Positions 63,208-64,000 of a stretch of 64,000 bases of DNA are shown here, in pieces. The first letter of the stretch is position 1; every line of letters starts with the position of its first letter. The notes under the pieces are model-generated. The model was not told where the DNA came from. It saw nothing but the letters and a program-made list of their open reading frames with translations, and did no database searches. Source of the stretch: Pseudobdellovibrionaceae bacterium (GTDB lineage Bacteria > Bdellovibrionota > Bdellovibrionia > Bdellovibrionales > Bdellovibrionaceae); NCBI GenBank assembly GCA_019637875.1, contig JAHBUW010000009.1, positions 62,001 through 126,000 on the forward strand, in the 5' to 3' direction. A program made the position numbers and the translations under genes.

Positions 63208-64000
63208 TTAGTTCTTGCTCGAAGTTTCGGACTTGCCATCACCCAAACCGCTGCTGAGCGACTCGATACGGCCCTTCAGGTAGCTGACCATCGCGGGACG
63301 TCCCCACTTTTGTTCCAGCTCCAGCAGGTTGTTCAACGATTGACGGTTCATCGGATCCGCGCGGACGGCCGCTTTCGCGCCTTCCAAGACTTGCACCGAG
63401 GGTTTCTCGGCGACGATCGCGGTGGGCTTGTTCGCAACGGCCGCGAGTTGCGCTTTTTTGTCTTCGGGCGCGAGGCCCGACAGCAGCTCGATTTCGGATT
63501 TGATCAAGGGGCGAACTTCCGCCGCCGCCAGATCCAACGACTTCTCGAGCTGCGGAATCGCGTCCGCTTGGCCCCAGAATTCCGCGAGCTTCGCCTTCAG
63601 ATCGTTCGCCTTGGTTTGGTGAGGTGCCGACTGCTGCGAAAGCGCCTGCATGTACTCGTTTTCTTCCTCGGGCGACAGGCCCTGGGGAAGCGGCAGTCCC
63701 ATGATCTCTTGGTAGAAGCGCTCGTTCTCGTTCGCGAGCAACGTGAAGACCGCGACTTGCGAAGTCCAATCGCCGGCCGCGATGACTTGGTTCGCCAGCT
63801 TGTCGCCTTCGTTGAGCGTAGCGACGCGAGCTTTCAGGCCCGCCGCCATCTTTTTCATATTCGAAGCATCGATGCTTTGCGCGGCGATATTCTTTTTCAG
63901 AACCTCGTAGCGAGCCAAGAAATCTTGGCGCTGCAAAAGCGCACCCGATTTCGACTTCACCACCGCCGGGGTCGCGAGCGCCTTCTTCAAGATGCCGGCG
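63208..64000 (-). CDS. Helical TPR-like protein of the Glt-like operon, 5' end outside the window
   Basis: The frame is open to the window edge (reading AGILKKALATPAVV), so the N-terminus is missing. TTG 63990 has no ribosome site and is probably internal. The visible 264 residues are helical with repeats of charged heptads (LARYEVLKKNIAAQSIDASNMKKMAAGL; LEKSLDLAAAEVRPLIKSEIELLSGL) and end in a TPR-like helix pair (RADPMNRQSLNNLLELEQKWGRPAMVSYLKGRIESLSSG). It fits the TPR member (GltE/AglT or GltD type) of the gliding complex. It is 13 bp before the small membrane protein. Confidence 0.82.
   Translation of the reverse strand, partial: AGILKKALATPAVVKSKSGALLQRQDFLARYEVLKKNIAAQSIDASNMKKMAAGLKARVATLNEGDKLANQVIAAGDWTSQVAVFTLLANENERFYQEIMGLPLPQGLSPEEENEYMQALSQQSAPHQTKANDLKAKLAEFWGQADAIPQLEKSLDLAAAEVRPLIKSEIELLSGLAPEDKKAQLAAVANKPTAIVAEKPSVQVLEGAKAAVRADPMNRQSLNNLLELEQKWGRPAMVSYLKGRIESLSSGLGDGKSETSSKN

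Overview
The window reads as ordinary chromosome from a high-GC member of the Bdellovibrionota (Bdellovibrio-like). This is inferred from gene content and not from a marker gene. The pointers are a TIGR02147-type regulator (a family concentrated in Bdellovibrio and Fibrobacter), an FHA-GGDEF protein closely resembling DgcB of B. bacteriovorus, a Glt-like envelope/gliding operon, an orphan CpaF ATPase, and many small lipoproteins and secreted proteins. About sixty protein genes fill nearly the whole window. Gaps are almost all below 200 bp and no gap exceeds about 260 bp. I see no rRNA, tRNA, CRISPR array, transposase or phage gene, and base composition looks uniform.

Layout. 1-9.8 kb: a FliL-like membrane protein, a BamE-like lipoprotein, then a minus-strand run of small protein, cupredoxin, CpaF, unknown protein, enolase, FtsB-like, XRE regulator and DNA polymerase I. 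10-14.4 kb: a vWA lipoprotein, a thioredoxin-fold lipoprotein, SfsA and an exported tyrosine phosphatase. 14.5-18.9 kb: a tight operon lipA - E2 - E3 (lpd) - lipB that makes and uses lipoate. 18.9-26.4 kb: lipoprotein, a pseudogene scrap, secreted protein, ABC exporter, S9 peptidase, HExxH secreted protein and its TIGR02147 neighbour. 26.6-30.8 kb: a secreted protein, a class A beta-lactamase-like protein, a cadherin-like lipoprotein and an OmpA protein. 30.9-38.7 kb: MaoC, PhoH-PIN ATPase, PilZ, a TonB-like protein, a beta-barrel, a putative aminopeptidase, a CxxCH protein and an ECF sigma factor. 38.9-47.9 kb: DgcB-like, glucose-6-phosphate isomerase, metallophosphoesterase, coiled-coil protein, two PfkB kinases and RlmN. 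47.9-56.7 kb: AlkB-like, alpha/beta hydrolase, GDH, PyrD, Nudix and two glycosyltransferase-like proteins. 56.8-64 kb: an HU/IHF protein and a Glt-like operon that runs off the right edge.

The non-coding signals are the most unusual part. (1) At least eight genes have a -10-like hexamer 5-7 nt before the start codon, often with a well spaced -35, so their mRNAs should be leaderless or nearly so. (2) A 21-bp palindromic unit occurs three times in tandem at two distant gene ends (24580 and 48827). (3) A second family of long inverted repeats enclosing a central hairpin sits at 5359-5483 and 42129-42230. (4) Two matched palindromes lie in the divergent promoter region of the TIGR02147 regulator. 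(5) A decayed fragment of the secreted-protein gene at 19485-20678 lies directly beside it.
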